From Tropicimonas sp. IMCC34011 (GTDB taxonomy: Bacteria; Pseudomonadota; Alphaproteobacteria; Rhodobacterales; Rhodobacteraceae), in assembly GCF_003390865.1 (NCBI RefSeq), contig NZ_QMEJ01000004.1, forward strand, positions 248,001-312,000: a stretch of 64,000 nucleotides of DNA, in the 5' to 3' direction. The notes below the pieces were generated by a model. It was given only the letters and a program-made list of their open reading frames with translations, was not told where the DNA came from and did not search any database. Below are positions 16,603 to 25,776 of this stretch, one piece after another; position 1 is the first letter of the stretch; the number at the start of each line of letters is the position of its first letter. The translations under genes were made by a program, and so were the position numbers.

Positions 16603-19269
16603 TCAGAACCGCTCCAGAAGGCGCTCCAGGTAATCACGTTCGGCTTCCGGGCGCCCCTGATCGGCGGAGCGGCGGCGGATTTCGTCGAGGAGCTCCTCGG
16701 CCCGGCGATAAACGTCCTCCCCCTGAAGAAGGTTCTCGTCGGTCCCGAGCGGCCCGTCCGCGCCGCGGTCCCGGCCGAGGGGATCGCGCTGGCCGTCCGG
16801 CCCCGCCTGTCCCGTCGCCTGCCCCTGCTGGCCCTGCTGCTGGCGCTGCTGCTGCGCCATCGCCTCGCCGAGATCGCGCATCCCCTGCCGCAGTTCTTCC
16901 ATCGCCTGCGCCTGCTCGTCGATGGCGCCGGCGAGGTCGTCCTGCCGGAGGGCCTGCTCGGCGCGGTCCATCGCCTCGCCGGCGCGCCCGAGGCTGTCGC
17001 GGGCGCGCTGCCCCTCCTCGGTTCCGGCGCCGGGCAGGCCGCCTTGCTGCCGCTCCAGCTCCCGCCGCAGGTCCCTCTGCCTCTGGGCGAGATCCTCGGC
17101 GGACGGCGCGGCGCCCTGCCCCGGCTGGCCCTGTCCTTGCTGGTTCTGCCCGGGCTGCCCCGGCTGCTGTCCCGGCTGCTGGCCCTGCCCTTGCTGACCC
17201 TGCCCCGGCTGTCCCGGCTGCTGGCCCTGCTGACCGGGCTGTCCCGGCTGCTGCTGACCCTGGCCGAACTGCTCCTGCAGGTTCTGGAAGGCGTCGTCGG
17301 ACAGGCCCTGCTGGTCCCGCAGCGTCTCGGCGAGGTCGTCCATCGCCTGCTGCCCGGGCTGCTGGCCCTGACCTGGGCCTTGCGTGACCTGCATGTTCTC
17401 CATCATCCGGCTGAGCTGCTCCAGGAGGCGGGCGGCTTCTGCGGTCCGCCCCTCCTCCATGAGCTCCTGAAGCCGGTCGAGCATCTGCTGAAGCTGATCG
17501 CCCGACATCTCCATGGTGTTCTCGGCCTGCTGCTGATCCTGTTGCGATGGATCCTGCTGCTGGGCAAGCTGACGCATGTACTCGTCCAGCGCCTGCCGCA
17601 TCTCGTCCATGAGCTCGGCGATCTCCTCCTCGGAGGCGCCGTTTCGGATCGCCTCGGACACGCGATCCTGCGCCCGGCGAAGCCGTTCGAGGGCATCCGC
17701 GAGCGACCCTTCCTCCAGCTTGAGCGCCAGCGACCAGAGCTCCTCGGCAATCTCGTCGCGGGCCGCGTCGTCAAGTTCGCCCTCCGCACTGCCCTGTTCG
17801 AGGCGGCGGATCAGCGTGCGCAGGCGCAGGTAGCTCGAACTGTCCGGCATGACGTCATCGGGCTCATAGCTCACGGCGCGCAGCACCTGCGCCACGCGCG
17901 GGGCGTTCTGCCGGGTCCAGAGCAGGTCCCGCCGCTGTTCGATCAGCGCAGCCGCGACCGGCTGGAAGAAGCGCCGGCCCGGAAGACGGACCTCCAGCGG
18001 CTCCTCCGTCTCGCCGGCCTGGCCGGCGGCGTCGCTCACCTCCAGCGTGATCTCGACCGGAAGACCTGACCAGGGATGCTTCGAGAAATCGTCGACCAGC
18101 GCCTCGGTGAATTCCGTGCGGTCGCCGGAAATAGTCATCGGCAGATCGACCGTGATCGGCTCCCGCTCCTCGGGATCGGCAGCGAGACCGTGGCGCCGTG
18201 TCAGCTCGGGCAGGTCGAGCGCGATCCGGGCGCGGCCTGACACCACGCCGTAATCGTCGGAGGCGGCGAAGGGCTGGCTCATCTCGCCGCTCGCCTCGCG
18301 GCTCATCGTGCCGTCGAAGGCGACCTGCGGCGCCTCGTCCGGGATCAGGACGATGTCCCATTCCCGCCCGCCATCGCCTTCGATGGAGAGGATACCGTCG
18401 TCGATGACATCGAAGGACCGGGCGGTCATCTCCTCGGGCGGCGCGGTCTCGTCGGCGTCGTAGGGGGCGGGGCCGGAGATCGTCTCGTAGACATCGAGGT
18501 CGCCCGGCGCGCCGTAGAGACGGATGGTCACGCGGCTGCCTTCGGGGACGCGCAACGCGCCTTCGGGCTGATCCACGAGATAAAGATCGGGACGACCCGT
18601 ATAGGCAGGCGGCTCAATCCAGCCTTCCCAGGCGGGACCGGAAGCGAGCGCGGCGCCGGGGCCGGCCTGTCCCGCAATCTCCCCGACGCTGGCCGCCCGC
18701 CAGATCGAGCCGAAGAGCAGCGCCATCACCGCGGCGAGAAGGGCGACGTAGCGGAGCGCGTAGGGATCGCGCGAGGCAAGGGCGAGGTCGGGTCTCGGCG
18801 CGCGCGCGGTTCCGGCGCGCTCCGCCATGCGCCGCACATGCGCGGCCCAGACGGCAGCGGATCCGCCATCGGCCGCGCCCACCGCCTGAAGGTCCGTCAG
18901 AGCCTGGATCGGCCGGCCCGGCATCGTCGCATCGAGACGGCGCACGGCTTCGGCGCGGGACGGCATCCTGAAGCGGAAGGCCCCCCAGAGGCCCAAACCG
19001 ATGATGGCAGCCGCCCAAACGAACCCACCGATGAGTGCCCAGACCGGCGGCACCATGTCGTGCACCCCGAATGCGAGCAGGGCCACGGCGAGGAGGAGCA
19101 GCGCCCAGACCGGCCAGAACGCACGGACACCCCGCTCGGCCACCATGCCGAGGCGTGTCAGCCGCAGCGGACGTGTCAGGCGGCGCGTTGCCTCGGCGCG
19201 GGCGCGATCCGTCTCGGGGCTTGCCGGGCCGGCATGTCCCGTCTCCGGGCTCTGGCGGTCGGAGGTCAT
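16603..19269 (-). CDS. TIGR02302/DUF4175 family membrane protein
   Basis: This is an 888-residue protein of the alphaproteobacterial TIGR02302 (DUF4175) family, with no established biochemical function. Two hydrophobic segments lie near the N-terminus (WALLLLAVALLAFGVHDM and WALIGGFVWAAAIIGLGL), with a third near residue 160 (VALLAAVMALLFGSI). A long extracytoplasmic-type region follows, with family motifs such as AWEGWIEPPAYTGRPDLYL and FAASDDYGVVSGRARI, then a helical region and a Gln/Gly/Pro-rich low-complexity stretch (about 625-715). The C-terminus ends in DYLERLLERF. It lies next to lysA, a common arrangement in Rhodobacterales. Confidence 0.85.
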   Translation of the reverse strand: MTSDRQSPETGHAGPASPETDRARAEATRRLTRPLRLTRLGMVAERGVRAFWPVWALLLLAVALLAFGVHDMVPPVWALIGGFVWAAAIIGLGLWGAFRFRMPSRAEAVRRLDATMPGRPIQALTDLQAVGAADGGSAAVWAAHVRRMAERAGTARAPRPDLALASRDPYALRYVALLAAVMALLFGSIWRAASVGEIAGQAGPGAALASGPAWEGWIEPPAYTGRPDLYLVDQPEGALRVPEGSRVTIRLYGAPGDLDVYETISGPAPYDADETAPPEEMTARSFDVIDDGILSIEGDGGREWDIVLIPDEAPQVAFDGTMSREASGEMSQPFAASDDYGVVSGRARIALDLPELTRRHGLAADPEEREPITVDLPMTISGDRTEFTEALVDDFSKHPWSGLPVEITLEVSDAAGQAGETEEPLEVRLPGRRFFQPVAAALIEQRRDLLWTRQNAPRVAQVLRAVSYEPDDVMPDSSSYLRLRTLIRRLEQGSAEGELDDAARDEIAEELWSLALKLEEGSLADALERLRRAQDRVSEAIRNGASEEEIAELMDEMRQALDEYMRQLAQQQDPSQQDQQQAENTMEMSGDQLQQMLDRLQELMEEGRTAEAARLLEQLSRMMENMQVTQGPGQGQQPGQQAMDDLAETLRDQQGLSDDAFQNLQEQFGQGQQQPGQPGQQGQQPGQPGQGQQGQGQQPGQQPGQPGQNQQGQGQPGQGAAPSAEDLAQRQRDLRRELERQQGGLPGAGTEEGQRARDSLGRAGEAMDRAEQALRQDDLAGAIDEQAQAMEELRQGMRDLGEAMAQQQRQQQGQQGQATGQAGPDGQRDPLGRDRGADGPLGTDENLLQGEDVYRRAEELLDEIRRRSADQGRPEAERDYLERLLERF
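17120..17390 (-). repeat. Gln-Gly-Pro-rich coding repeat within the TIGR02302 gene
   Basis: On the minus strand this stretch encodes irregular repeats of GQ, GQQPGQPGQ and GQGQQ type units; on the plus strand it reads as repeated CTGxCCCGGCTG blocks. It is in frame inside the TIGR02302 coding sequence and is likely length-variable between strains by slippage or unequal recombination. Confidence 0.85.
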
Positions 19270-19338
19270 GGCACGGATCCTGCGTCTGGGCCTGTCCCGG
19301 ATATCAGCCCACCGGGCGGCGCGGGCGCGGCCGAGGGA

Positions 19339-20610
19339 TCAGTCCTCCAGCCACTCCGGCACGTTATCGCGGGAGATCATTTCGTCAAACGAGGGGCGGG
19401 CCCGAATGACGGCGAATTGATCGCCGTTGACGAGAACCTCCGGCACCAGCGGACGCCCGTTGTACTCCGACGACATCGAAGCGCCGTAGGCTCCGGCCGA
19501 GCGGAAGGCGAGAAGATCGCCGGCCGCCACCGGCGGCATCTCGCGCGCCTTGGCGAAGGTATCGCCGCTTTCGCAGACCGGACCGACGATGTCCTTCTGC
19601 GCGGTCGGACCGCCGGGGAGAGGCTCCTTCACCGGAACGATATCGTGATGCGCGCCGTACATCGCGGGGCGCAGAAGGTCGTTCATCGCAGCATCGAGGA
19701 TCAGGAAGTCCCGCCCCTCGCCGGCCTTCTCGTAGATGACCGAGGAGACCAGAACACCCGCATTTCCGACGATGAGGCGGCCCGGCTCGATCTCGATCTC
19801 GCAGCCGAGGTGACCGAGCGTCCGCTTGATCATCGCTCCGTAATCGAGCGGGAGCGGCGGCGCGGCGTTGCTGCGCGTATAGGGAATGCCGAGGCCGCCG
19901 CCGAGGTCCAGCCGGCGGATGTCGTGGCCGTCCTCGCGGAGCGCCTCGGTCAGCTCTGCTACCTTGCCGAACGCCGCTTCGAAGGGCTGGAGGTCAGTGA
20001 GCTGGCTGCCGATGTGAACGTCCACACCCACGACCTCGATTCCGGGCAAGGCGGCGGCGCGGGCATAGACCCGGCGGGCATGGCCGACGGGGATGCCGAA
20101 CTTGTCTTCCTTCCGGCCGGTGGAGATCTTGTCATGGGTTCCGGCGTCCACGTCCGGGTTGATCCGGAGCGCAATCGGCGCGGTCGTCCCGAGCCCCGCT
20201 GCAACGGCGGAGAGGACCTCCAGCTCGGGCTCGCTCTCCACGTTGAACTGGCGGATCCCGCCTTCCAGCGCGGCACGCATCTCCTCTGGCGTCTTGCCGA
20301 CGCCGGAGAAGACGATCCGCTCGCCGGGCACGCCCGCCGCCTTCGCCCTGGCGTATTCGCCGGCCGACACCACGTCCATCCCGGCGCCGAGCGCGGCGAG
20401 GGTGCGCAGGATGGCGACGTTGCCGTTCGCCTTCACGGCGAAGCAGACGAGGTGGTCCGTCCCTTCCAGCGCCTCCTGAAACAGCCTGAAATGCCGGGTC
20501 AGCGTGGCGGTGCTGTAGCAGTAGAACGGCGTGCCGACAGACCTGGCGATGTCCGTCAGGGGCACGTCCTCGGCATGAAGAACGCCGTCGCGGTAGAGGA
20601 AATGGTCCAT
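19339..20610 (-). CDS. lysA: Diaminopimelate decarboxylase
   Basis: This PLP enzyme carries out the last step of lysine biosynthesis, meso-diaminopimelate to lysine. The start MDHFLYRDGVLHAEDVPL (ATG at 20610) is the family start; a longer N-terminal extension is unlikely. The PLP lysine lies in CFAVKANGNV; other landmarks are VGVDVHIGSQLTDL, the Gly-rich phosphate site LDLGGGLGIPYT, CESGDTFAKAREMP (active-site Cys of the partner subunit), and SAGAYGASMSSEYNGRP. The length of about 423 residues is typical. It is divergent from the DUF374 acyltransferase gene. Confidence 0.97.
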   Translation of the reverse strand: MDHFLYRDGVLHAEDVPLTDIARSVGTPFYCYSTATLTRHFRLFQEALEGTDHLVCFAVKANGNVAILRTLAALGAGMDVVSAGEYARAKAAGVPGERIVFSGVGKTPEEMRAALEGGIRQFNVESEPELEVLSAVAAGLGTTAPIALRINPDVDAGTHDKISTGRKEDKFGIPVGHARRVYARAAALPGIEVVGVDVHIGSQLTDLQPFEAAFGKVAELTEALREDGHDIRRLDLGGGLGIPYTRSNAAPPLPLDYGAMIKRTLGHLGCEIEIEPGRLIVGNAGVLVSSVIYEKAGEGRDFLILDAAMNDLLRPAMYGAHHDIVPVKEPLPGGPTAQKDIVGPVCESGDTFAKAREMPPVAAGDLLAFRSAGAYGASMSSEYNGRPLVPEVLVNGDQFAVIRARPSFDEMISRDNVPEWLED

Positions 20611-20729
20611 GAAGGGCTCGCTGGGTCTGGATGCGGGGTCGGCGGCGCCGTTCCTAGCGGGGCCCGCGCCCTCTGGCAACGCGCGCCGCGCACTCCTATT
20701 CAGGCGCCGCAGCGAAGGAGCACGAGATC

Positions 20730-21452
20730 ATGGCGAAACGACGCCCCACCTGGATCCGCCGCAAGGCCGAGGCGCTGGCCGACAGCCGCGCGGTTCTCGG
20801 TTCGGCGGAGGCGCTCATCGCCCGTCGCCTCCGGCGCGCCCACGCCCGGACGGATTGGACGCTGGAGGGATGGGACGCGCTGCACGAGGCCGCCACGGCG
20901 GGGCCGGTGATCTTCGCGGTATGGCACGGTCGCCTCGCGATGACGCCCTGGATGTGGGACCGTAGCTGGGGACCGATCTGGTCCGTCACCTCGCATCAGC
21001 GGCCCGGGCGGATCGTCGGCGGCGTGCTCGGACGCTTCGGCTGGGACACCGTCCGGATGCACGACACTCGCCGCAACGATCGCGGCACGCTCACGCTCGC
21101 CCGCGCCGCGCGGGCCGGCGCCTCCTTCGGCATCGCCTGCGACGGACCGGTCGGCCCTGCACGCCGGATGTCGTCCGTCGCGGTCGACTGGGCACGCGTG
21201 ACCGGCGCGCCGATCTTCATGTGGAGCTATTCCGTGGAAAGATACTCCACCCTGCCCTCGTGGGACCGGCTCATCGTGCCGAAGCCCGGCGGCGCCGGCC
21301 GCATGGTCTGGAAGAGATGGGGCGAGATCGGGCGGCGCACAGATCCCGCGGAGATGGAGGTCCTCCGGGCGAGGCTCGAAGCGGACCTCGACGAACTGAC
21401 CGACGGGACCGACCGTGCGATGGGCCATGCCGGGCCGATAGACCGGGCGTGA
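20730..21452 (+). CDS. DUF374 / lysophospholipid acyltransferase-like protein
   Basis: This 240-residue protein belongs to the DUF374 group of the lysophospholipid acyltransferase superfamily. The motif VIFAVWHGRLAMTPW corresponds to the acyltransferase active-site block. IACDGPVGPARRMSSVAV and APIFMWSYSVERYSTLPSWD are conserved later blocks. A GAAGGAG ribosome-binding site precedes the ATG. Members are thought to act on the cytoplasmic face of the inner membrane in lipid or lipid A-type modification; the exact substrate here is unknown. Confidence 0.82.
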   Translation: MAKRRPTWIRRKAEALADSRAVLGSAEALIARRLRRAHARTDWTLEGWDALHEAATAGPVIFAVWHGRLAMTPWMWDRSWGPIWSVTSHQRPGRIVGGVLGRFGWDTVRMHDTRRNDRGTLTLARAARAGASFGIACDGPVGPARRMSSVAVDWARVTGAPIFMWSYSVERYSTLPSWDRLIVPKPGGAGRMVWKRWGEIGRRTDPAEMEVLRARLEADLDELTDGTDRAMGHAGPIDRA

Positions 21453-21458
21453 CACTGC

Positions 21459-21662
21459 TCAGGGCGTCATCGAGACGATGACATCCCCGCCGGTGACCAG
21501 ACCGCCGCCAAAGCCCGGCCGCTCGCTGGCATAGCCGGCCTTCACCGTCCCGGAAACGGAGACGGGATCCCGCTTCGCTCCGAACGGATCGTTTCTGGGT
21601 GCCCCGGCGCCACCGCAGCCGGCGAGCGCGAGGATCAGGGCGATGCAGACAAGTCGGCTCAT
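21459..21662 (-). CDS. Small predicted lipoprotein
   Basis: This 67-residue protein starts MSRLVCIALILALAGCGG, a signal peptide with a clear lipobox (LALAGC). The remainder is Gly-rich and short (PVSVSGTVKAGYASERPGF). I cannot assign a function. It lies between the acyltransferase gene (convergent) and the next small lipoprotein on the same strand, 73 bases downstream of it, and may be its co-transcribed partner. Confidence 0.65.
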   Translation of the reverse strand: MSRLVCIALILALAGCGGAGAPRNDPFGAKRDPVSVSGTVKAGYASERPGFGGGLVTGGDVIVSMTP

Positions 21663-21735
21663 GGTGCATCCTTCCGAGGCCAGACCGGACGCGCTGCCCC
21701 GCCGCTCAAGGGAGGGCAGCGCATCCGGGCAATCT

Positions 21736-21927
21736 TCACGAGGGCGTCTCGTCCACACCGACCTCGATCACGTCCGGCCGGGTGATGGAGGGGGAAGACA
21801 CGCCGGGCTCGATCCCGTTCTGGATCGCCGGGGGCTCGAACGCTCCGCTGCCACCCGGCCGCTCCGGCTCACCGCCGACGCCGCAGGCGGCCAGCCCCAG
21901 CACGAGGAAAAGCGCTGCGCCCCTCAT
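21736..21927 (-). CDS. LptM-like small lipoprotein
   Basis: This 63-residue protein starts [19 protein letters not shown] with a lipobox (LGLAAC) and continues with a Pro/Gly-rich tail. Its ATG overlaps the argH stop codon by 3 bases, so it is translationally coupled to argH. Tiny lipoproteins in the argH-lysA neighbourhood are often annotated as the LPS translocon maturation protein LptM (YifL-like); size and position fit, but sequence identity is too weak to be sure. Confidence 0.65.
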   Translation of the reverse strand: MRGAALFLVLGLAACGVGGEPERPGGSGAFEPPAIQNGIEPGVSSPSITRPDVIEVGVDETPS

Positions 21928-23348
21928 CCAATCCGCTCCGACCAGAGCGCCACCTGCTCCCGCACCCGTTCCGGCGAGGTGCCCCCATAGGAGGTCCGGC
22001 TGGCCACGGAGCTGGCGACGCTTAGTACGTCGAAAACCCCGGCGTCGATCCGCGGATCGACCTCCTTCATCGCGTCCAGCGAGAGATCCTCCAGTCCGCA
22101 GCCCCCCTTCTCTGCAAGTGCGACGAGGGAGCCGGTCACATGGTGCGCATCCCGGAACGGCAGGCCGGCCTCGCGCACGAGCCAGTCGGCGAGGTCCGTG
22201 GCGGTGGAGAAGCCGGCCGAGGCCGCCGCTTCGAGGGACTCTCTGTTCGCCGTCATGTCGGCGACCATTCCGGACATGGCCGAGAGCGACAGCAGGTAGT
22301 TGTCCGCCGCGTCGAAGACCTGCTCCTTGTCTTCCTGCATGTCCTTCGAATAGGCGAGCGGCAGCCCCTTCATCACCGTCAGAAGCGCCACGTTCGCACC
22401 GACGATGCGGCCGATCTTGGCCCGCAGGAGCTCGGCGGCATCCGGGTTCTTCTTCTGCGGCATGATCGAGGAGCCGGTGGACCAGCGATCCGACATGGTC
22501 ACGAACCGGAACTGCGCGGAGGACCAGATCACCAGCTCCTCGGCCAGCCGCGACAGGTGCATCGCCGAAATCGAGGCGGCGCCGAGGAACTCCAGCGCGA
22601 AATCCCGGTCGGACACGGCGTCGAGCGAGTTGGCGCAGGGCCGGTCGAAGCCGAGGGCCTCGGCCGTGGCATGCCGATCGATCGGGAAGGAGGTCCCGGC
22701 GAGGGCGGCGGCGCCGAGCGGGCACTCGTTCATCCGGGCGCGCGCATCCGCAAAGCGGCCCGCATCGCGGCCCAGCATCTCGACATAGGCCAGCATGTGG
22801 TGGCCCCAGGTGACCGGCTGAGCGGTCTGAAGATGGGTAAACCCGGGCATCACCCAGTCCGCCCCGGCCTCCGCCTGCCCCAGCAGCGCGCGCTGGACGG
22901 CGCGCAGCCCCTCGATGGCGGCGTCGCACTGGTCCCGGACCCAGAGACGGAAATCGGTCGCCACCTGATCGTTGCGGCTGCGGGCGGTGTGGAGCCGGCC
23001 GGCGGGCTCGCCGATCAGGTCCTTCAGGCGCGCCTCGACATTCATGTGGATGTCTTCGAGTGCGGCGGAGAAGGCGAGCTTGCCCTCCTCGATCTCTGAC
23101 AACACCGTGAGAAGACCTTCCCGGATCGCGGTGGCGTCGCTATCGCTGATGATGCCCTGGGCCGCGAGCATCGCGGCATGGGCGCGCGAGCCTTCGACGT
23201 CCTGCGCGGCGAGCCTCTGATCATAAGAGATCGAGGCGTTGATCGCTTCCATGATGGCGTCGGGCCCGCTGGAGAACCGGCCGCCCCACATCTGGTTGGC
23301 GGCCTTGGGCGGGGTGCCGTTGGCGGGATCGAGGTCGGGACCGGACAT
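21924..23348 (-). CDS. argH: Argininosuccinate lyase
   Basis: This enzyme cleaves argininosuccinate into arginine and fumarate, the last step of arginine biosynthesis. Landmarks are [20 protein letters not shown] at the N-terminus, [19 protein letters not shown] (substrate and catalytic loop), [17 protein letters not shown], and the fumarase/aspartase superfamily signature [19 protein letters not shown] with the catalytic Ser. The length of 474 residues is normal. It is followed by an overlapping small lipoprotein and is divergent from a thioredoxin-fold gene 38 bases upstream. Confidence 0.97.
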   Translation of the reverse strand: MSGPDLDPANGTPPKAANQMWGGRFSSGPDAIMEAINASISYDQRLAAQDVEGSRAHAAMLAAQGIISDSDATAIREGLLTVLSEIEEGKLAFSAALEDIHMNVEARLKDLIGEPAGRLHTARSRNDQVATDFRLWVRDQCDAAIEGLRAVQRALLGQAEAGADWVMPGFTHLQTAQPVTWGHHMLAYVEMLGRDAGRFADARARMNECPLGAAALAGTSFPIDRHATAEALGFDRPCANSLDAVSDRDFALEFLGAASISAMHLSRLAEELVIWSSAQFRFVTMSDRWSTGSSIMPQKKNPDAAELLRAKIGRIVGANVALLTVMKGLPLAYSKDMQEDKEQVFDAADNYLLSLSAMSGMVADMTANRESLEAAASAGFSTATDLADWLVREAGLPFRDAHHVTGSLVALAEKGGCGLEDLSLDAMKEVDPRIDAGVFDVLSVASSVASRTSYGGTSPERVREQVALWSERIG

Positions 23349-23386
23349 GGGCGCTCCGAAACTGGAAAAATGAGGCGAGGAACCGC

Positions 23387-23953
23387 ATGAGGCATGCGCT
23401 ATCGGCCACGATCTACATTCTGGCGGCGGTCATGGCAAACACGGGCTCGGCAGATGTGTCCGCGCTCCTGACAGGGGACATGGACGGCATCGAACGCCCC
23501 GAGGGGACACCCGAGGCGCTGGCGCCCGAAGCCGAGGTCGCGCGCCTCGATGGTGGCACGGCACGCCTGTCCGACTGGTCCGGCCGTCCGGTCCTGCTGA
23601 ACTTCTGGGCCACATGGTGCGCGCCCTGCCGGGAGGAGATGCCGTCCCTCGCCGCCCTCGCCGCCGATCCCGAAAGCGCCGGCAACGTCGCTGTCGTCAC
23701 GGTCGCGAGCGGACGGAACGCCCCGCCGGCCGTCGAGCGCTTCCTCTCCGAGACGGGCGCGGGCGATCTGCCCGTCCTTCTCGATGCCGACCAAGTCCTG
23801 TCCCGCACCGCCGGCGTCCGCCAGCTTCCCCTGACAATCATCCTGGACGGGTCGGGACGCGAGATCGGCCGGCTCTCCGGCATCGCCGACTGGAACGGCG
23901 AGGACGCCCGTGCCCTCCTGGCCGAGGTCGGATCGATGGGGACCGGAGGCTAA
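23387..23953 (+). CDS. TlpA-like periplasmic thiol-disulfide protein
   Basis: This is an exported thioredoxin-fold protein of 188 residues. The N-terminus is hydrophobic ([19 protein letters not shown]), a likely signal or anchor. The thioredoxin core has [20 protein letters not shown] with a WCAPC active site and a cis-Pro in [12 protein letters not shown]. TlpA/ResA relatives reduce cysteines in the periplasm, for example for cytochrome oxidase or cytochrome c maturation; its target here is unknown. It is the last clearly core-like gene before the accessory island. Confidence 0.9.
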   Translation: MRHALSATIYILAAVMANTGSADVSALLTGDMDGIERPEGTPEALAPEAEVARLDGGTARLSDWSGRPVLLNFWATWCAPCREEMPSLAALAADPESAGNVAVVTVASGRNAPPAVERFLSETGAGDLPVLLDADQVLSRTAGVRQLPLTIILDGSGREIGRLSGIADWNGEDARALLAEVGSMGTGG

Positions 23954-24065
23954 TCGCCTCGACGGCCGCCCCCTGTCGCCGGCTAGATCACCTGTCGGCG
24001 AGCGCGTGAGCTTTCGCCCCGCTGACTAGCCCCGCGTTGCCTGGACGCCCTCGTTCCTCGGTACC

Positions 24066-25451
24066 TTATGGCTCTTCGTCCTTTGGCGCTGATAGATCAC
24101 GCAGAAGGATGGGCTTGATCGGCGGGCGGATACGGTAGTGTCCGACCTCAGCACAATCCACTTTGCGCTCCTTGGCGATCAATTCAGTCACCGTGACGCC
24201 ACAGAAGCGCCCTTGGCACGGACCCATTCCGCACCGGCCAAAAGCCTTGGTCTGGTTTGGCCCGAGGCATCCCAATTTCACGTAGCCACGGATCTGACCC
24301 GCTGTCACTTCCTCGCAGCGGCATACCATGACGTCGTCGTCCGTCGGGACACGATGGATTTCGCGGGGGCAATAAAGCGTATCCAGAAATGGCCTGATGG
24401 CCATGTAACGTTTCAACTGCCGTCGAAGCGGAGCGGCACGTGTTTGCAGGTCGCTCAGTTTCTCCAACTGCTGACCGATAGACAGGGCCGCAAGGCGCCC
24501 CTGAACAGCCGAAGCCAAAGCGCCCGAGATGCCGCGACTGTCGCCGGCAACGTAGAGGGAGGACGTCGCCATCCTGCCCCATTCGTCAGTGACCGGCGTC
24601 CAACAGTGCTGGGCCGCATCCCAACTGTGATCGAGCCCCGTCGACATCGACAACTGCACGTTTGGGACGACGCCTTGGTGCAGAAGGACGAGCCGTGCCG
24701 GCAGTTCTATGCGCCCGCCGCGATGCCGGAACGTGACGGCCTGGGCGGCGTCCCGGCCTTCGATCGCGACCTCCCGTGCATCGCGATAGACTTTGACGCC
24801 GCCTTTCCTCAACGCTCCAAGCAGTTTCAAACCCTTGGACAGATCGGGCCAGCCGGCTAAAGCACCTGGCAATTTTGGAACCGCGCGGAGGTAATTAGTC
24901 ATCGGGGTCGTATCGACGACGACGGCAATCCTCACACCCGCACGCATGTATTGCCAAGCCAGGAGGTACAGCAGTGGGCCGGATCCAACCATCGTGACCG
25001 GACCGGCCGGCACCGCACCCGCCCCTTTCAGGAGGACCTGCGCGGCCCCGGCGCCCATGACGCCGGGCAGTGTCCAACCCTTGATCGGAAAGGGACGCTC
25101 CATCGCGCCACTGGCAAGCAGAACGTATTTTCCCGAAACCGTTTTCGGGCCGTCAGCGATGTAATCCACGACGCCATCGGTCGTGAGGTTCCAGACCGTC
25201 GCGCCGCCACAATGCTCCGCCCCACTCCTGCGGAAGGCCGCGGCGAGTTCCTGACCTGCCACGTAGTCTGGACCCAAGACGTCCTGGCGATCATCCGTGA
25301 CGGATTCGATATTGCGGTAGATCTGCCCACCGGGGGCCGTCTGCTCGTCCAGAACGACCACCGACATGCCAAGTTCCCGGGCCTCGCACGCCGCGGCCAG
25401 ACCGGCCGGTCCGGCACCAATGACAACAAGATCGGCGGTTTCAGACGTCAT
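24066..25451 (-). CDS. FAD/NAD(P)-binding oxidoreductase with BFD-like [2Fe-2S] end (HcnB/OoxA type)
   Basis: This is the large flavin subunit of a heteromeric amino-acid or opine dehydrogenase of the HcnABC/OoxAB type. A Rossmann FAD motif (DLVVIGAGPAGLAAACEARE) lies at residue about 6 and a second dinucleotide motif (VTMVGSGPLLYLLAWQY) near 165. The C-terminus carries a BFD-type iron-sulfur module, CRCEEVT followed by GRCGMGPCQGRFCG. The ATG at 25451 (MTSETADLVVIG) has an AGAAGGGG ribosome-binding site and overlaps the upstream [2Fe-2S] gene by 11 bases. The substrate cannot be read from sequence; the neighbours suggest an N-substituted amino acid. Confidence 0.85.
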   Translation of the reverse strand: MTSETADLVVIGAGPAGLAAACEARELGMSVVVLDEQTAPGGQIYRNIESVTDDRQDVLGPDYVAGQELAAAFRRSGAEHCGGATVWNLTTDGVVDYIADGPKTVSGKYVLLASGAMERPFPIKGWTLPGVMGAGAAQVLLKGAGAVPAGPVTMVGSGPLLYLLAWQYMRAGVRIAVVVDTTPMTNYLRAVPKLPGALAGWPDLSKGLKLLGALRKGGVKVYRDAREVAIEGRDAAQAVTFRHRGGRIELPARLVLLHQGVVPNVQLSMSTGLDHSWDAAQHCWTPVTDEWGRMATSSLYVAGDSRGISGALASAVQGRLAALSIGQQLEKLSDLQTRAAPLRRQLKRYMAIRPFLDTLYCPREIHRVPTDDDVMVCRCEEVTAGQIRGYVKLGCLGPNQTKAFGRCGMGPCQGRFCGVTVTELIAKERKVDCAEVGHYRIRPPIKPILLRDLSAPKDEEP

Positions 25452-25776
25452 CTTTGGCCCCTTCTGAAACATCCAAAGCCGACGACCCCTCCTGCCTGCG
25501 GATCGCCATGCCGTCCGTCACCGGAACCATGCAGCTCTGCCGGCCGGAAATTCCGTCGATCTCGACAAGGCATTCGAAACACACACCCATCATGCAGAAG
25601 GGCGCACGGGGCGCGGCGCTGACGATGCTGGTCCGAAAGACTCCGACACCACCGGCCAAAAGGGCAGCGGCCACGCTGATGCCCGCTGGAACGACAATTT
25701 TGCGACCCTCAAACGTGATCGTAACCGTCGAGCTTCCGGGCTTCGCCGGAATGACGAAGTAGGGTTCAGTAGCCAT
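25441..25776 (-). CDS. [2Fe-2S] ferredoxin-like small subunit (HcnA type)
   Basis: This short ferredoxin-fold protein (111 residues from the ATG at 25776) supplies the electron-transfer cluster of the three-part dehydrogenase. The Cys motif FCMMGVCFECLVEIDG followed by RQSCMVPV matches HcnA-type subunits rather than plant-type ferredoxins. It overlaps the upstream oxidoreductase gene by 11 bases and the downstream flavin-subunit gene by 11 bases, so the three form one translational block. Confidence 0.85.
   Translation of the reverse strand: MATEPYFVIPAKPGSSTVTITFEGRKIVVPAGISVAAALLAGGVGVFRTSIVSAAPRAPFCMMGVCFECLVEIDGISGRQSCMVPVTDGMAIRRQEGSSALDVSEGAKDDV

Noticed and set aside
16417-18069. Leu/Pro-rich 550-codon frame opposite the TIGR02302 gene
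   Set aside because: It is the mirror image of the Gln/Gly-rich coding repeat and looks like an artefact of that composition.
18838-20910. 690-codon plus-strand frame opposite TIGR02302 and lysA
   Set aside because: It overlaps two confident minus-strand genes completely and has no domain features.
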